The notes: generated by a model not told the origin, from the letters alone. Positions 22,705-31,741 are shown, counted from the first letter of the stretch. The stretch is DNA of 64,000 nucleotides from Candidatus Tectomicrobia bacterium (GCA_016192135.1 JACPUR010000004.1:81311-145310); one strand, 5' to 3'. Numbers and translations are program-made.

Positions 22705-24063
22705 CTATTTTGCAACTCCGTAGACTTGATCGGGCAGCCACATGGCGATTCCCGGGAAGATGTAGAGCAGCACCATGGAAATAATCACCATGACCATGAA
22801 CGGCATGGCCCCCCGGAAGATATCCGCCAACGAAACATGCGGAGGGGCGATTCCCTTGAGGTAGAAGCACGCCATGGCCATCGGAGGACTCAGAAATGCG
22901 GTCTGGAGATTGAGGGCCACCAGGATGCCGAAAAAAAGGGGATCGATCTTGAAGTGATCCACCAGCGGCAAAAAGATGGGCACGAAGATGATGATGATTT
23001 CCGTCCACTCAAGCGGCCAGCCCAGCAGGAAGATGATGACCTGCGCCACAAGGAGGAACTGGAAGGGCGACAAATTCAACCCCTCGACGAACTGCTTGAT
23101 GAAGGCTTCCCCCCCCAAATACGCGAACACGGAGGCGAAGGTCGCCGAGCCGACGAAGAGCCAGCACACCATGGCCGAGGTACGCACGGTGAGGAAGACC
23201 GACTCTTTCAGGCGCTCCCAGGTGAGCTCCCGGTAGCCCGCGGCGAGCAGCAAGGCGCCGCCCGACCCCACCGCCGCGGCCTCCGAGGGCGTTCCAAAAC
23301 CAAAAAGGACGGCCCCCAGAACCCCGATGATGAGAACCGAAAGCGGGACGAACGACGTGATGAGCAACCAGGCAACCTGAAGAAAAGGGATATCCGACTC
23401 TTCCTTGGGGGGCTTCGGGGCGAGGGAAGGGTTCAGGATGGCCCTGCCCACCACGTAGAGAATATAGAGGCTGGTCAGCAAAAGCCCCGGGAACATGGCG
23501 CCCGCGTAAAGCCTGACCACGGAGATGCCGCTCGTGGCGCCATAGACGATGAGCAGGATGCTCGGGGGGATCAGGATGCCCAGGCAGCCGCCCGCGCAGA
23601 TGACGCCGGCGGACAGCTTGTGGTCGTAGCCCGCCCGCAGCATGGCGGGGTACGCGAGCAGCCCCATCAACGTCACCACGGCGCCGACGATGCCGGTGGC
23701 CGTGGCGAACAGGGCGCACGTCGCAAGCGAGGCCACCGCCAAGGAGCCGGGCACCCTGTTCGCCGCGATGCTCATGCTGTAGAAGAGCCGGTCAATGATG
23801 TTGGCGCGCTCGACGATGTAGCCCATGAAGAGAAACAGCGGGATCGCCACCAGGACATCGTTCGTCATCACGGAGTAGGTTTGGTTCACGAGGAGATCGA
23901 AGATCCGGTTCGCGAAGATGTTCTGCATCTGGTCGGGCAAGGCGTAGGCGTAGTAGCCGAAAGCCACCCCCAGGGCCATCAGGGTGAAGCAGATGGGGAA
24001 GCCCAGCATGATGAGGAAGATGAAGATTCCCAGTTGAACGAGGGCGACTTCGGGATTGCTCAT
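22705..24063 (-). CDS. TRAP transporter large permease (DctM)
   Basis: A 452-residue membrane protein with about 12 helices, starting at ATG 24063, which overlaps the DctQ stop (ATGA). DctM markers include GFPICFTLMALGV near the start, AIPLFLFMGYIVERA, ILIPPSILLIVYG and FGTPSEAAAVG. It forms the ion-driven elevator subunit of a tripartite transporter that imports an organic acid captured by the periplasmic DctP. The three subunits are in the order dctP-dctQ-dctM on the minus strand. Confidence 0.92.
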   Translation of the reverse strand: MSNPEVALVQLGIFIFLIMLGFPICFTLMALGVAFGYYAYALPDQMQNIFANRIFDLLVNQTYSVMTNDVLVAIPLFLFMGYIVERANIIDRLFYSMSIAANRVPGSLAVASLATCALFATATGIVGAVVTLMGLLAYPAMLRAGYDHKLSAGVICAGGCLGILIPPSILLIVYGATSGISVVRLYAGAMFPGLLLTSLYILYVVGRAILNPSLAPKPPKEESDIPFLQVAWLLITSFVPLSVLIIGVLGAVLFGFGTPSEAAAVGSGGALLLAAGYRELTWERLKESVFLTVRTSAMVCWLFVGSATFASVFAYLGGEAFIKQFVEGLNLSPFQFLLVAQVIIFLLGWPLEWTEIIIIFVPIFLPLVDHFKIDPLFFGILVALNLQTAFLSPPMAMACFYLKGIAPPHVSLADIFRGAMPFMVMVIISMVLLYIFPGIAMWLPDQVYGVAK

Positions 24064-24692
24064 CCGCCGGCCCCCTTCGCTTTTTCGGCCTCCCGCCGCT
24101 TCCTGGCTTCGATCGCGGCCCTGAGCGCGACGTCCGTCTCCTCCACGTCGTGCAGCCGGGGCGGCCACTCTCCCGTCCTCAGGCAAATGGCGCAGCGGAT
24201 GATCTGGGCGATCCCCTGGAGCAGAAGGAAAAAAGCCGCGACCGGGATCACCGTCTTGAGGGGAGAAACCGGCACCCCCACCGGGCTATTGATGCTGATC
24301 TCGCCGACCGGGCCGGCCGGGCCATAAGGCCTGTAACTCCAGGACTCCCGGGCAAAGTCGTACCCGGAATACACCAAGGCCAGAACGCCGGGGAAGAAAA
24401 ATATGATGTACAGCACGAACTCGACTCCCGCCTGGACGCGCGGGGGCCAAAGACGGAAGAGAAAATCCGCGCGCACATGACTATCCCGCGAGAGGGCGTA
24501 TGCCCCTCCCATCATGAACAGCGTGCCGTACATGATGTAGCTGACGTCGAAGGCCCAAGCTGTGGGATTGCGAAATATCTTGCGGAGGATGACTTCGTAG
24601 CAAACGGCGAGCGTCAGCAACAGGATGCACCAGGCGAAGGCGTGACCGACCTTCAGGCTGAGGCTGTCGATGTACAGGAGAACCCTCTGCAT
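24060..24692 (-). CDS. TRAP transporter small permease (DctQ)
   Basis: A 210-residue protein with four membrane helices (for example VGHAFAWCILLLTLAVCYEVILRKIF) and the family pattern SYIMYGTLFMMGGAYALSRDSHVRADFLF. The loop before the last helix is longer than usual (about residues 110-135). It overlaps dctM by four bases and lies 105 bases after dctP. Confidence 0.88.
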   Translation of the reverse strand: MQRVLLYIDSLSLKVGHAFAWCILLLTLAVCYEVILRKIFRNPTAWAFDVSYIMYGTLFMMGGAYALSRDSHVRADFLFRLWPPRVQAGVEFVLYIIFFFPGVLALVYSGYDFARESWSYRPYGPAGPVGEISINSPVGVPVSPLKTVIPVAAFFLLLQGIAQIIRCAICLRTGEWPPRLHDVEETDVALRAAIEARKRREAEKAKGAGG

Positions 24693-24797
24693 GCGGACGC
24701 TCTCTCAAGGGGGGGCGGGTCCTCACGCGGGCGGGGCGGCGCATGGGCGCCGCCCCGCTGCGCGCTGGCAAGGTTCTTTCCGGTTCCGGGCCGCGGC

Positions 24798-26000
24798 CTA
24801 GACGAAGCCGAGCTTCCCGAAGTGGTGCTCGTACGCCAGCTTGTAGTCGGCCGAGTTGAACAGCTCGTAGTAGGCCACTCGCTTCGAGAAGGCCTTCTGC
24901 GACGCCGTCACCTTTTTGAAGAACTCGTCCTTCTCCAGCTCCGGCATGATCTTGTCCCAGGCCTTGAGCTGGTCCTGCATGACCGCGGTCGGCGTGCGGA
25001 TGATCTTGACCCCCGCCTTATCCCGCAGCCACTCGAGGTCGGCCGAGTAGCGGTCGAGCCCCTTCCAGTAGTTGTTCGAGGAGGCCGCCTCGGCCGCGTA
25101 CTTGAGGATGGCCTGGTGCTCCTTGGGGAGGGAGTTGTACTTGGCCTTGTTGAAGATGATCTCGAAGAACTCCGCCGCCTGGTGGTAGCTGCCCATCATG
25201 TAGACCTTGCTCACGTCCTGGGCGCCGAAGGAGCGGTCGGAGGTGGGGTTGTTGAACTCGAACGCCTCGATGACGCCGCGCTCGAGCGCGGGGACGATCT
25301 CGCCGCCGGGGAGCTGGGTCACCTTGACGCCCATCGCCTGGAACAGGTCGGCCGCGAGTCCCACCGTCCGGTACTTGAGGCCCTCCATCTGCTTGGCGTC
25401 CGTGATGGGGGTCTTGAACCATCCGAGCGGCTGGGTCGGCATCGGCATGCAGAAGAACCCGACGGTGTTGAGGCCCAGCTTCTCGATGAGCTCTTCGTAG
25501 AGCTTCTGGCCGCCGCCGTAGGCGATCCAGGCGAGGATGTGGTGGGCGTTCTGCCCGAAGACGGGCCCCGTCCCGAACAGCGAGGCCGCCTTGCTCTTGC
25601 CGTACCAGTAGACCGTCACCTGGTGGCCCGCGTCGAGCACCCCCCGGTGCACGGCGTCCTGGACGCGGAAGGCCTTCACCACGGCCCCCTCGACCAGATA
25701 GTCGATCTTGAGCCGCCCTCCGGCCATCTCGTTGACGCGCTTCACGTAGTCTTCGGCGAATTCGTTGAAGATGTCCTTCGCGCCCCAGGCTCCCTGCATC
25801 TTCAGCGTGACCGTCTGTGCCCGGGAAACCATCGGCGCTTCCACCGCCTTGGGAGCGGAGGCGGGAGGAGTGGCCGGCGCGGATTTCCTGCCGGCCGCGT
25901 AGCCGACGACCCCCCCGGCGATGAGGCCTCCTACGCCCGCGATGACCGATCGGCGGGAAATCCCGGCATTGCCTTTCGCTTTCTGCCCCTCGGGTGCCAT
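24798..26000 (-). CDS. TRAP transporter solute-binding protein (DctP), Tat-exported
   Basis: A 400-residue periplasmic binding protein. The leader NAGISRRSVIAGVGGLIAGGVVGYAAG has a twin-arginine motif (Arg16-Arg17), so it is likely exported folded by Tat. The mature part has the DctP fold (LKMQGAWGAKDIFNEFAEDYVKRV, GLKYRTVGLAADLFQAMGVKVTQLPGGEIVPALERGVIEAFEF) and resembles the TakP-like 2-oxo-acid-binding branch, in which the Arg and the Glu in the GGEI loop contact the carboxylate and a metal. Ligand identity is inferred at class level only. A strong promoter lies 168 bases upstream. Confidence 0.9.
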   Translation of the reverse strand: MAPEGQKAKGNAGISRRSVIAGVGGLIAGGVVGYAAGRKSAPATPPASAPKAVEAPMVSRAQTVTLKMQGAWGAKDIFNEFAEDYVKRVNEMAGGRLKIDYLVEGAVVKAFRVQDAVHRGVLDAGHQVTVYWYGKSKAASLFGTGPVFGQNAHHILAWIAYGGGQKLYEELIEKLGLNTVGFFCMPMPTQPLGWFKTPITDAKQMEGLKYRTVGLAADLFQAMGVKVTQLPGGEIVPALERGVIEAFEFNNPTSDRSFGAQDVSKVYMMGSYHQAAEFFEIIFNKAKYNSLPKEHQAILKYAAEAASSNNYWKGLDRYSADLEWLRDKAGVKIIRTPTAVMQDQLKAWDKIMPELEKDEFFKKVTASQKAFSKRVAYYELFNSADYKLAYEHHFGKLGFV

Positions 26001-26167
26001 CTCGAAACCCTCCTTAGAAACAGAAACGCCCCCTCACCGCGCCATCGAAACACGCAGCAAAAAGATGCGGGCCCCCATGCCCCTGCCTTCCCCTCTCCCT
26101 GCAGGGAGGGGGGAGAGAAAAGAGTTCGCCTAAGAGGCCGCTGCAATTCACATAAAAGAGATGATCG

Positions 26168-26197
26168 CTTATACTTTAAGCACATCAAGGGTGTCAA
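26168..26197 (-). promoter_or_regulatory. Strong sigma-70-type promoter for the TRAP operon
   Basis: On the minus strand, TTGACA (26197-26192) and TATAAG (26173-26168) are 18 bases apart, near consensus. Between it and dctP lies a leader of about 170 bases with a CTCCCTGCAGGGAG palindrome (26095-26108). The 338-base gap to the rightward gene holds nothing else obvious. Confidence 0.65.
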
Positions 26198-26338
26198 GAA
26201 ATAAACCCTTGAGGGCCGGGTTCTGTTCCCGGCCCTGGGCCATTCCCTCCCGAGCCGTCTTCGGCCGGTGAGGCTCCGGGCGGCGTTCTGGTGGAATTCA
26301 TCCGCTTCGGTCCTTTTCCCGGAACAGGAGGGACGCCC

Positions 26339-26578
26339 GTGCGCGCCGCATTCGCCCTGATAGAAGTGGAGCCCGGCCGGGCCGAGGCCGTGGCGGATTC
26401 TCTCATCGAGATCGAGCCCGTCCACGAGGTCTATTCCATCAGCGGGGAGTACGACATCCTGGCCAAGCTGGTGGTGGAGTCCATGGACGACGTGCCGGGC
26501 ATCATCACCGGGCGCATCCAGCGGATCCCGGGCCTGCGGCGGAGCCACACCCTCCTCGCCTTCAGCGCCTTCAAGTAG
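26339..26578 (+). CDS. Stand-alone RAM (Lrp/AsnC ligand-binding) domain protein
   Basis: From GTG 26339 (GGAGG seven bases before) a 79-residue protein consists only of the RAM fold of Lrp/AsnC regulators: RAAFALIEVEPGRAEAVADSL, VHEVYSISGEYDILAKLVV, RIQRIPGLRRSHTLLAF. There is no DNA-binding helix-turn-helix. Such single-domain proteins bind amino acids or related effectors and may modulate a full-length regulator by co-assembly. It is divergent from the TRAP operon and 130 bases before a ThDP enzyme gene. Confidence 0.82.
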   Translation: MRAAFALIEVEPGRAEAVADSLIEIEPVHEVYSISGEYDILAKLVVESMDDVPGIITGRIQRIPGLRRSHTLLAFSAFK

Positions 26579-26708
26579 CCTCCTGCGCCTCTCCGGCGGG
26601 CCGCCGGTCCGGGGGGCCTGCGCGCCTGGAGGCGGGCGGCGTCCTGTGAGAGAATCCCGCCGGGTCCACCCCAGCCATCATCCCGACTTATCGACCGGAG
26701 GAAATAGA

Positions 26709-28385
26709 ATGCCGAAGATGACCGGCGCCCAATACCTCGCCGAGGCGCTCAAGGGCTACGGCGTCACCCATCTGTTCCACGTCCCGGCCATCCTGCGCCG
26801 CACCATGGTGGAGATGGAGGAGCGCACCCAGATCAACCGCGTGGTCACCCACGGGGAGAAGGCCGCCGCCTACATGGCCGACGGCTACGCCCGCGCCTCG
26901 GGCCGTCCCGGGGTGTGCGGCGCCCAGGTCATCGGGGCCCTCAACCTGGCCGCCGGCCTGCGGGACGCTTGGCTCGCCCGCTCCCCCGTCATCGCCTTCA
27001 CCGGGGGCCGCTCCGCCGCCACCAAGTTCCGGGGCGTGTACCAGGAGGTGGACGACGTGCCCTCCTTCGAGCCCGTGACCAAGTTCAACGCCACGGTGGA
27101 CAACGTGGCCCGCATCCCGGACATGCTCTGCCAGGCCTTCCGCGCCGCTACCACGGGCTCGCCCGGGCCGGTGCACCTCCAGTTCGCCGGGAACGAGGGC
27201 CAGCTCGACGCCGAGGAGGCGGACATGGAGGTGCGCGTCGAGCCCGAGTTCTCCCGCGTGTCGCCCTTCCGGCCCGAGCCCGACCCGGCCAAGGTGCGCG
27301 AGGCGGCGAGGCTCCTCGGCGCGGCCCGGAAGCCCGTCATCGTCGCGGGCGGCGGGGTGCGCGCCTCGGGCGCCTCGAAGGAGCTCCTCGAGCTCGCCGA
27401 GAAGCTCCAGATCCCCGTCGCCACCTCCCTGAACGGGAAGGACTCCATCCCGGCCAGGCACCCCCTCTCGGTGGGGGTGGTGGGCACCTACTCCCGCAAG
27501 AGCGCCAACCGGGTGGTGAAGGAGGCGGACCTCGTCTTTTTCGTGGGCTCTTCGGCGGGAGGCATGGCCACCCACTTCTGGGCCGTCCCCCCCATCGGCA
27601 CCCCGGCCATCCAGCTCGACATCGACCCCATGACCCTGGGGCGCAACTACCCCCTGAAGGCCGCCGTCAACGGGGACGCCAAGGTCTCCCTCAAGAAGCT
27701 GGCCGAGGCCGCCGACCCCTCGACCGCCGCCTCGCGCAAGCCCTGGGTCGAGCGCGCCCAGGCCATCGTCAAGGAGTTCTATGAGGAGTACGCCCCGCTC
27801 CTCAACTCCGAGCAGGTGCCCATGCGGCCCGAGCGCATCTGCAGGGAGCTCTCGGAGCACCTTCCCTCGGACGCCATCGCGGCGGTGGACACCGGCCACT
27901 CCGGCATGTGGATGGGGGGCATGTGGGACCTGAAGCAGGGCCAGGGCTACATGCGCAGCGCCGGCCACCTGGGCTGGGCCTTCCCGGCGGCCTTGGGCGC
28001 CAAGTGCGGCGCGCCGGAGCGGCCCGTCCTCTGCTTCACCGGGGACGCCGGCTTCTACTACCACATCGGCGAGGTCGAGACGGCCGCCCGCTGGAACATC
28101 AACGCCGTCATCCTGGTGAACGACAACCGCTCCGGCAACCAGTCCAAGCGCGGCTTCGACCGCGCCTACGGCGGCCAGCAGACCAAGAAGGGCTTCGAGC
28201 TCTGGGGCTTCAACGAGGTGAACCTGGCCAAGGTGGCCGAGAGCCTGGGGGCGACCGGCATCCGGGTCGAGAAGCCGGGCGACCTCAAGGGCGCCCTCGA
28301 CAAGGCCTTCTCCATCAAGAAGGGCCCCGTCGTCCTCGACGTCATCAGCGACATCGACGCCGCCGCGCCGCTGGCGTTCAGCTAA
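26709..28385 (+). CDS. Thiamine-diphosphate-dependent enzyme (acetolactate synthase-like)
   Basis: A 558-residue three-domain ThDP enzyme. The catalytic Glu is in VVTHGEKAAAYMADGYARASG near residue 47, the central domain holds KPVIVAGGGVRASGASKELLELAE, and the ThDP/Mg site is GDAGFYYHIGEVETAARWNINAVILVNDN. The ATG has GGAGG eight bases upstream. Close families are acetolactate synthase, sulfoacetaldehyde acetyltransferase, oxalyl-CoA decarboxylase and benzoylformate decarboxylase; the residues near the substrate (IGALNLAAGLRDAWLARSP) do not settle which. It is preceded by a RAM-domain protein that could be its regulator. Confidence 0.82.
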   Translation: MPKMTGAQYLAEALKGYGVTHLFHVPAILRRTMVEMEERTQINRVVTHGEKAAAYMADGYARASGRPGVCGAQVIGALNLAAGLRDAWLARSPVIAFTGGRSAATKFRGVYQEVDDVPSFEPVTKFNATVDNVARIPDMLCQAFRAATTGSPGPVHLQFAGNEGQLDAEEADMEVRVEPEFSRVSPFRPEPDPAKVREAARLLGAARKPVIVAGGGVRASGASKELLELAEKLQIPVATSLNGKDSIPARHPLSVGVVGTYSRKSANRVVKEADLVFFVGSSAGGMATHFWAVPPIGTPAIQLDIDPMTLGRNYPLKAAVNGDAKVSLKKLAEAADPSTAASRKPWVERAQAIVKEFYEEYAPLLNSEQVPMRPERICRELSEHLPSDAIAAVDTGHSGMWMGGMWDLKQGQGYMRSAGHLGWAFPAALGAKCGAPERPVLCFTGDAGFYYHIGEVETAARWNINAVILVNDNRSGNQSKRGFDRAYGGQQTKKGFELWGFNEVNLAKVAESLGATGIRVEKPGDLKGALDKAFSIKKGPVVLDVISDIDAAAPLAFS

Positions 28386-28403
28386 TCCTCAAAGGCAAGA
28401 AAA

Positions 28404-28437
28404 CGGAGGGGGGAGCTAATGCTCCCCCCTTTCCGTT
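28404..28437. terminator. Bidirectional intrinsic terminator
   Basis: AACGGAGGGGGGAGC, loop TAAT, GCTCCCCCCTTTCCGTT forms a long hairpin with A-rich and T-rich flanks on the two sides. It sits between the convergent ThDP enzyme and endonuclease III-like genes and can serve both. Confidence 0.75.
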
Positions 28438-28449
28438 GACGAGTTGTTG

Positions 28450-29184
28450 TTAGACTTCTTGCGAGCATAGACCCACCATAACGCATTCGGAACATTTTGG
28501 ATGTTGCGGTCGACACCATTTTCTCCCTATTTCCCACAATGGCGCATCCAGTTTGCCAGGATAAGTAGGGTAGAGTCTTCTTGCCGCCTGAATGGCCTCG
28601 TGGTCTGTGTCGCCATGTGTAAATCCGAGTCTTCGCAATACCCGTCTGGTATGAACATCGGGTTTAATGTCAAGAAAAGCTAATTCGCTCGCGTCGAATA
28701 CAATTTCATTAAGCCTCTCAAGAAGCAATATGATCATTGTGGCAATCCCTGGACCGACTTCTTTAATTTCCTGCAATCGACGATGCGTATCCCACGCCTT
28801 TCTCCCAATCCAGATATTTCGAGTATCGCCCTGATAATTGTTACAGACTAAGAGGGCCGCTGAAATAAAAGCACGCGCGGCTTTGCGAGGGTATCTGGGC
28901 TTGCCTTTAATCTGTTGAATAACTGCCAACAACTCATCTTCCGACATCTTGGCCATTTTGCATGGATCCAAATGGCCCAACAAACCTCTAATCTTTGCAG
29001 GAATCTGCCAGATACTTTCTGCGGGACGACCGCGGTCTATAGAGGAGGCGAGCAAGAATCCAAACGGATCATCTCTAAGCAGATTCCCCACAAATTTATC
29101 AGAAGCAAAAACAAGCTCATTGGCCCCAACAGTCTCACCAAACGTAAGCAGTTTGCTTACTACATCGGCTTCATTTACCTCCAT
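28450..29184 (-). CDS. Endonuclease III/MutY-like HhH-GPD DNA glycosylase, AT-rich
   Basis: A 244-residue protein. The C-terminal WCRPQHPKCSECVMVGLCSQ shows the exact C-x6-C-x2-C-x5-C spacing of the endonuclease III [4Fe-4S] cluster. The helix-hairpin-helix is EIKEVGPGIATMI, and the catalytic Asp is in IKPDVHTRRVL. The Lys of the canonical GVGRKTA motif is missing (EVGPGIA), so it should lack AP-lyase chemistry and act, if at all, as a monofunctional glycosylase. The N-terminal 90 residues are divergent. The gene is AT-rich and starts four bases after the MaoC stop, although it is unlikely to be functionally part of that operon, suggesting a recent insertion. Confidence 0.75.
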   Translation of the reverse strand: MEVNEADVVSKLLTFGETVGANELVFASDKFVGNLLRDDPFGFLLASSIDRGRPAESIWQIPAKIRGLLGHLDPCKMAKMSEDELLAVIQQIKGKPRYPRKAARAFISAALLVCNNYQGDTRNIWIGRKAWDTHRRLQEIKEVGPGIATMIILLLERLNEIVFDASELAFLDIKPDVHTRRVLRRLGFTHGDTDHEAIQAARRLYPTYPGKLDAPLWEIGRKWCRPQHPKCSECVMVGLCSQEV

Positions 29185-29188
29185 TATC

Positions 29189-29692
29189 CTACTCCCCGTC
29201 CAGCGGGATGTTCTCGTAGTCGGGGATGGCGCCCGAGCCCTTTTTCGCGGCGAGGGACTTGCGGCGGAACTCCATCACGAGCTCGCCCCGCTGGTTGTGG
29301 GCGCGGGTCTCGATGGTGACGACGCCCCGGTCGGGCTTGCTCCGGGACTCGCGCTTTTCCACCACCACGCTCTCGGCGTAGAGGGTGTCGCCGGCGAAGA
29401 CGGGGGCGGGCATCCGGATGTGCTCCCACTCCAGGTTGGCGATGGAGCGGTAGGACATGTCCGTCACCGTCATGCCGGTCACGATGGCGAGGGTGAGGGC
29501 CGAGTTGACGATGGGCCGGCCGAAGGGTGTCTTCGAGGCGTAGTGGCGGTCGAAGTGGATGGGGTGGGTGTTGTTCGTGAGGAGGGTGAACCAGGTATTG
29601 TCGGACTCCAATATGGTGCGGCCCGGGCGGTGCTTGACGACCTCGCCCACCACGAAGTCCTCGTACCAGCGGCCCATCTGGAACTCGGGCAT
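29189..29692 (-). CDS. MaoC-family (R)-specific enoyl-CoA hydratase/dehydratase
   Basis: A 167-residue hot-dog-fold protein with the hydratase 2 catalytic pattern NTHPIHFDRHYASKTPFGRPIVNS near residues 41-65 (Asp and His). Members hydrate or dehydrate enoyl-CoA or C4-C5 dicarboxyl-CoA esters such as mesaconyl-CoA. It lies downstream of an acyl-CoA dehydrogenase, giving the two consecutive steps of a beta-oxidation-type or branched-acyl pathway. Confidence 0.88.
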   Translation of the reverse strand: MPEFQMGRWYEDFVVGEVVKHRPGRTILESDNTWFTLLTNNTHPIHFDRHYASKTPFGRPIVNSALTLAIVTGMTVTDMSYRSIANLEWEHIRMPAPVFAGDTLYAESVVVEKRESRSKPDRGVVTIETRAHNQRGELVMEFRRKSLAAKKGSGAIPDYENIPLDGE

Positions 29693-29746
29693 GGGGGTTC
29701 CCTCCTGCGAAGATGAAGGAGACGCCGCGCCACAGGATTTTCATCT

Positions 29747-29774
29747 GTAGGGGCGTTCCATGGAACGCCCCTAC
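29747..29774. repeat. 28-base GTAGGGGCG palindrome, intergenic
   Basis: GTAGGGGCG-TTCCATGGAA-CGCCCCTAC is a perfect palindrome, in the short space between the acyl-CoA dehydrogenase and MaoC genes. Same outer arms and different core compared with the other members. Confidence 0.85.
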
Positions 29775-29801
29775 GCAGAACGGCCTTACGGCGTGTTTCT
29801 C

Positions 29802-30953
29802 CTACGCCGGGTACTTCTCCAGGAGACGCCGCGCGATGATGAGGCGCTGGATCTCGTTCGAGCCCTCGCCCACGGTCAGGAGCTTGCAGTCGCGGAAGTA
29901 GCGCTCGACCGGGAGCTCCTGGATGAAGCCCATCCCACCGTGCACCTGGATGGCCTCGCTCGCGCAGAATTCCGCCGTCTCGGAGGCGAAGAACTTGGCC
30001 ATCCCGGCCTCGAGGTCGCTGCGCTTGCCCGCCGCCTTGAGGCTCGCGGCCTGGTAGGTGAGGAGCTTCGAGGCCTCGATGCGGGTGGCCATCTCGGCCA
30101 GCTTGGCGGCGATGAGCTGGTGCTGGGCCAGGGGCTTCCCGAAGGTCTCGCGCTGCTGGGCGTAGCGGACGGAGTCCTCGAAAGCGGCCCGCGCGAGGCC
30201 CACGCTCCGCGCGGCGACGTTGATGCGCCCGCCCTCCAGGGCGCTCATGATCATGGGGAAGCCCTCGTTCTCCTTCCCGAGCAGGTTCTCCAGGGGCACG
30301 CGGGCGTCCTGGAAGATGAGCTCGCTCGTCCGGATCCCCCGGTAGCCCAGCTTCTTCAGGTGGCGGCCCACCTTGAAGCCGGGCGCCCCCTTGTGGACGA
30401 GGAGGCAGGAGATGCCCTTGGCCTTGGGGAGGCTCGGGTCGGTGCGCACGAAGGTGCTGAACATGGTGCCGTGCCCGGCGTTCGAGATGAACATCTTGGT
30501 GCCGTTCACCACCCAGCAGTCGGCCTCTTTTCGGGCCGAGGTCTTGAGGGCGGCGGCGTCCGAGCCCGAGCCGGGCTCGGTCAGGGCCATGCCCGAGTGC
30601 CACTCCCCCGTCGCCATCCTGGGCAGGTAGGTGCTCTTCTGCTCCTCGGTGCCGTAATTCAGGATCATCCAGGCGGTCATCATGTGGGTGCCGAGGATGC
30701 CGCCCAGGCTCATCCACCCGACCGAGAGCTCCTCCATCAGGATGGCGTAGCACACCTCGTCCATCCCGCCCCCGCCGTAGCGCTCGGGGATGGTGAAGCC
30801 GAAGAAGCCCAGCTCGCGCATCTTCCGGGCGAGGGGCTCGGGATACTCGTCCGCCAGCTCGTACTCCATCGCGACGGGCCGGACCTCGCGGTCCACGAAG
30901 TCCTTCACCATCTGGCGCACGCTGCGCTGGAGGTCGGTCTCCTCGAAGTTCAC
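29802..30953 (-). CDS. Acyl-CoA dehydrogenase
   Basis: A 383-residue FAD enzyme with the standard ACAD signatures: WHSGMALTEPGSGSDAAAL near 125, GYRGIRTSELIFQDARVP near 205, the QRETFGKPLAQHQLIAAKLAEM helix near 258 and the C-terminal base in GEGSNEIQRLIIARRLL. It oxidises an acyl-CoA to the trans-2-enoyl-CoA, passing electrons to ETF. ATG at 30953; upstream ACGTCCTCTCC on the plus strand gives GGAGAGG for the ribosome. It is first of an operon with the MaoC hydratase. Confidence 0.92.
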   Translation of the reverse strand: MNFEETDLQRSVRQMVKDFVDREVRPVAMEYELADEYPEPLARKMRELGFFGFTIPERYGGGGMDEVCYAILMEELSVGWMSLGGILGTHMMTAWMILNYGTEEQKSTYLPRMATGEWHSGMALTEPGSGSDAAALKTSARKEADCWVVNGTKMFISNAGHGTMFSTFVRTDPSLPKAKGISCLLVHKGAPGFKVGRHLKKLGYRGIRTSELIFQDARVPLENLLGKENEGFPMIMSALEGGRINVAARSVGLARAAFEDSVRYAQQRETFGKPLAQHQLIAAKLAEMATRIEASKLLTYQAASLKAAGKRSDLEAGMAKFFASETAEFCASEAIQVHGGMGFIQELPVERYFRDCKLLTVGEGSNEIQRLIIARRLLEKYPA

Positions 30954-31124
30954 GTCCTCTCCTTCGCGCGAATGACTCGGAAATCCCGGGAAGGCCCGAC
31001 CTTACACCACCGCTTTCCGGCCCGGCAAGGCGCGGCGGCCCTCGGGCCCGCCCGGGCGGGGGCCCCGCTATTTCAGAGGCGGGACGAGGGCCACGCTATC
31101 CGGCTGGGTGCGTCGCGAACCGCG

Positions 31125-31694
31125 CTATTTTGCGGGGCGCGGCGCCGGCTGCGCCACGAGCCGCACCCTCACCCGCACCGCGTCGCTCCCGGGCATGAGG
31201 AGGAGGGTCGCGGGACGCGCCATGTCGAACTCGGAGAGCCGGACCTCCCCCTCCCCCCGCAGGTAAAGCTCGGCCCCCGTGTCGGCGATCTGGAACCGGA
31301 GGGAGACCCGCCGCTCCACGCCGTGGAGCGAGAGGACCCCCTGGCCCTCGGCCTCCCAGTCCCGCTCCCGGCCCCGGCGCCCGGGCGGCCCCGAGGCGCG
31401 CGCGGCGGGGACCCGCAGCTCCGCCCTGGGGTGGCGCTCCGCCTCCAGCACCTGGTCCCGGAGCATCCGCTCCTGGATGGGGTCGCCCGCCCGGACCGAG
31501 GCCGTCTCCACCTCGATGCGGCCGGAGGCCCCTTCGAGGCCGTCGCCGACCGGGAGGAGGATCTCCCCCCGGACGATCCCGAAATAGGCGTCGCTGGGAA
31601 GGATGATCCCCCGGAAGGAGAAGGAGACGCGGCTGCGCTCCGGGATCACCTCGTAGCGGTAGACGACCGGGGCGGCGGCCGCGGACTGGCACAT
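31125..31694 (-). CDS. YceI-like periplasmic lipid-binding protein, start unclear
   Basis: The frame encodes a YceI-like beta-barrel protein: YRYEVIPERSRVSFSFRG at the start, GEILLPVGDGLEGASGRIEVETASV, then RMLRDQVLEAERHPRAELRV and LSLHGVERRVSLRF. The family binds polyisoprenoids or other lipids in the periplasm. The only ATG is at 31694, but the frame is open upstream and encodes a signal-peptide-like stretch (LIRPPSLLRLAALALLLMCQSAAAA). That would need a CTG start at 31745 overlapping the stop of the upstream gene, with GGGGGAGGG before it. Family members are exported, so I favour the longer protein, though I list the ATG form. A Pro/Arg-rich insert lies near residue 105. Confidence 0.72.
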   Translation of the reverse strand: MCQSAAAAPVVYRYEVIPERSRVSFSFRGIILPSDAYFGIVRGEILLPVGDGLEGASGRIEVETASVRAGDPIQERMLRDQVLEAERHPRAELRVPAARASGPPGRRGRERDWEAEGQGVLSLHGVERRVSLRFQIADTGAELYLRGEGEVRLSEFDMARPATLLLMPGSDAVRVRVRLVAQPAPRPAK

Positions 31695-31741
31695 CAGGAG
31701 CAGGGCGAGGGCGGCCAGCCGGAGCAGGGAGGGCGGGCGGA

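Noticed and set aside
24721..24760. GGCGGCGCATGGGCGCCGCC hairpin after DctP as a terminator
   Set aside because: It lies between dctP and dctQ inside an operon and has no U-run.
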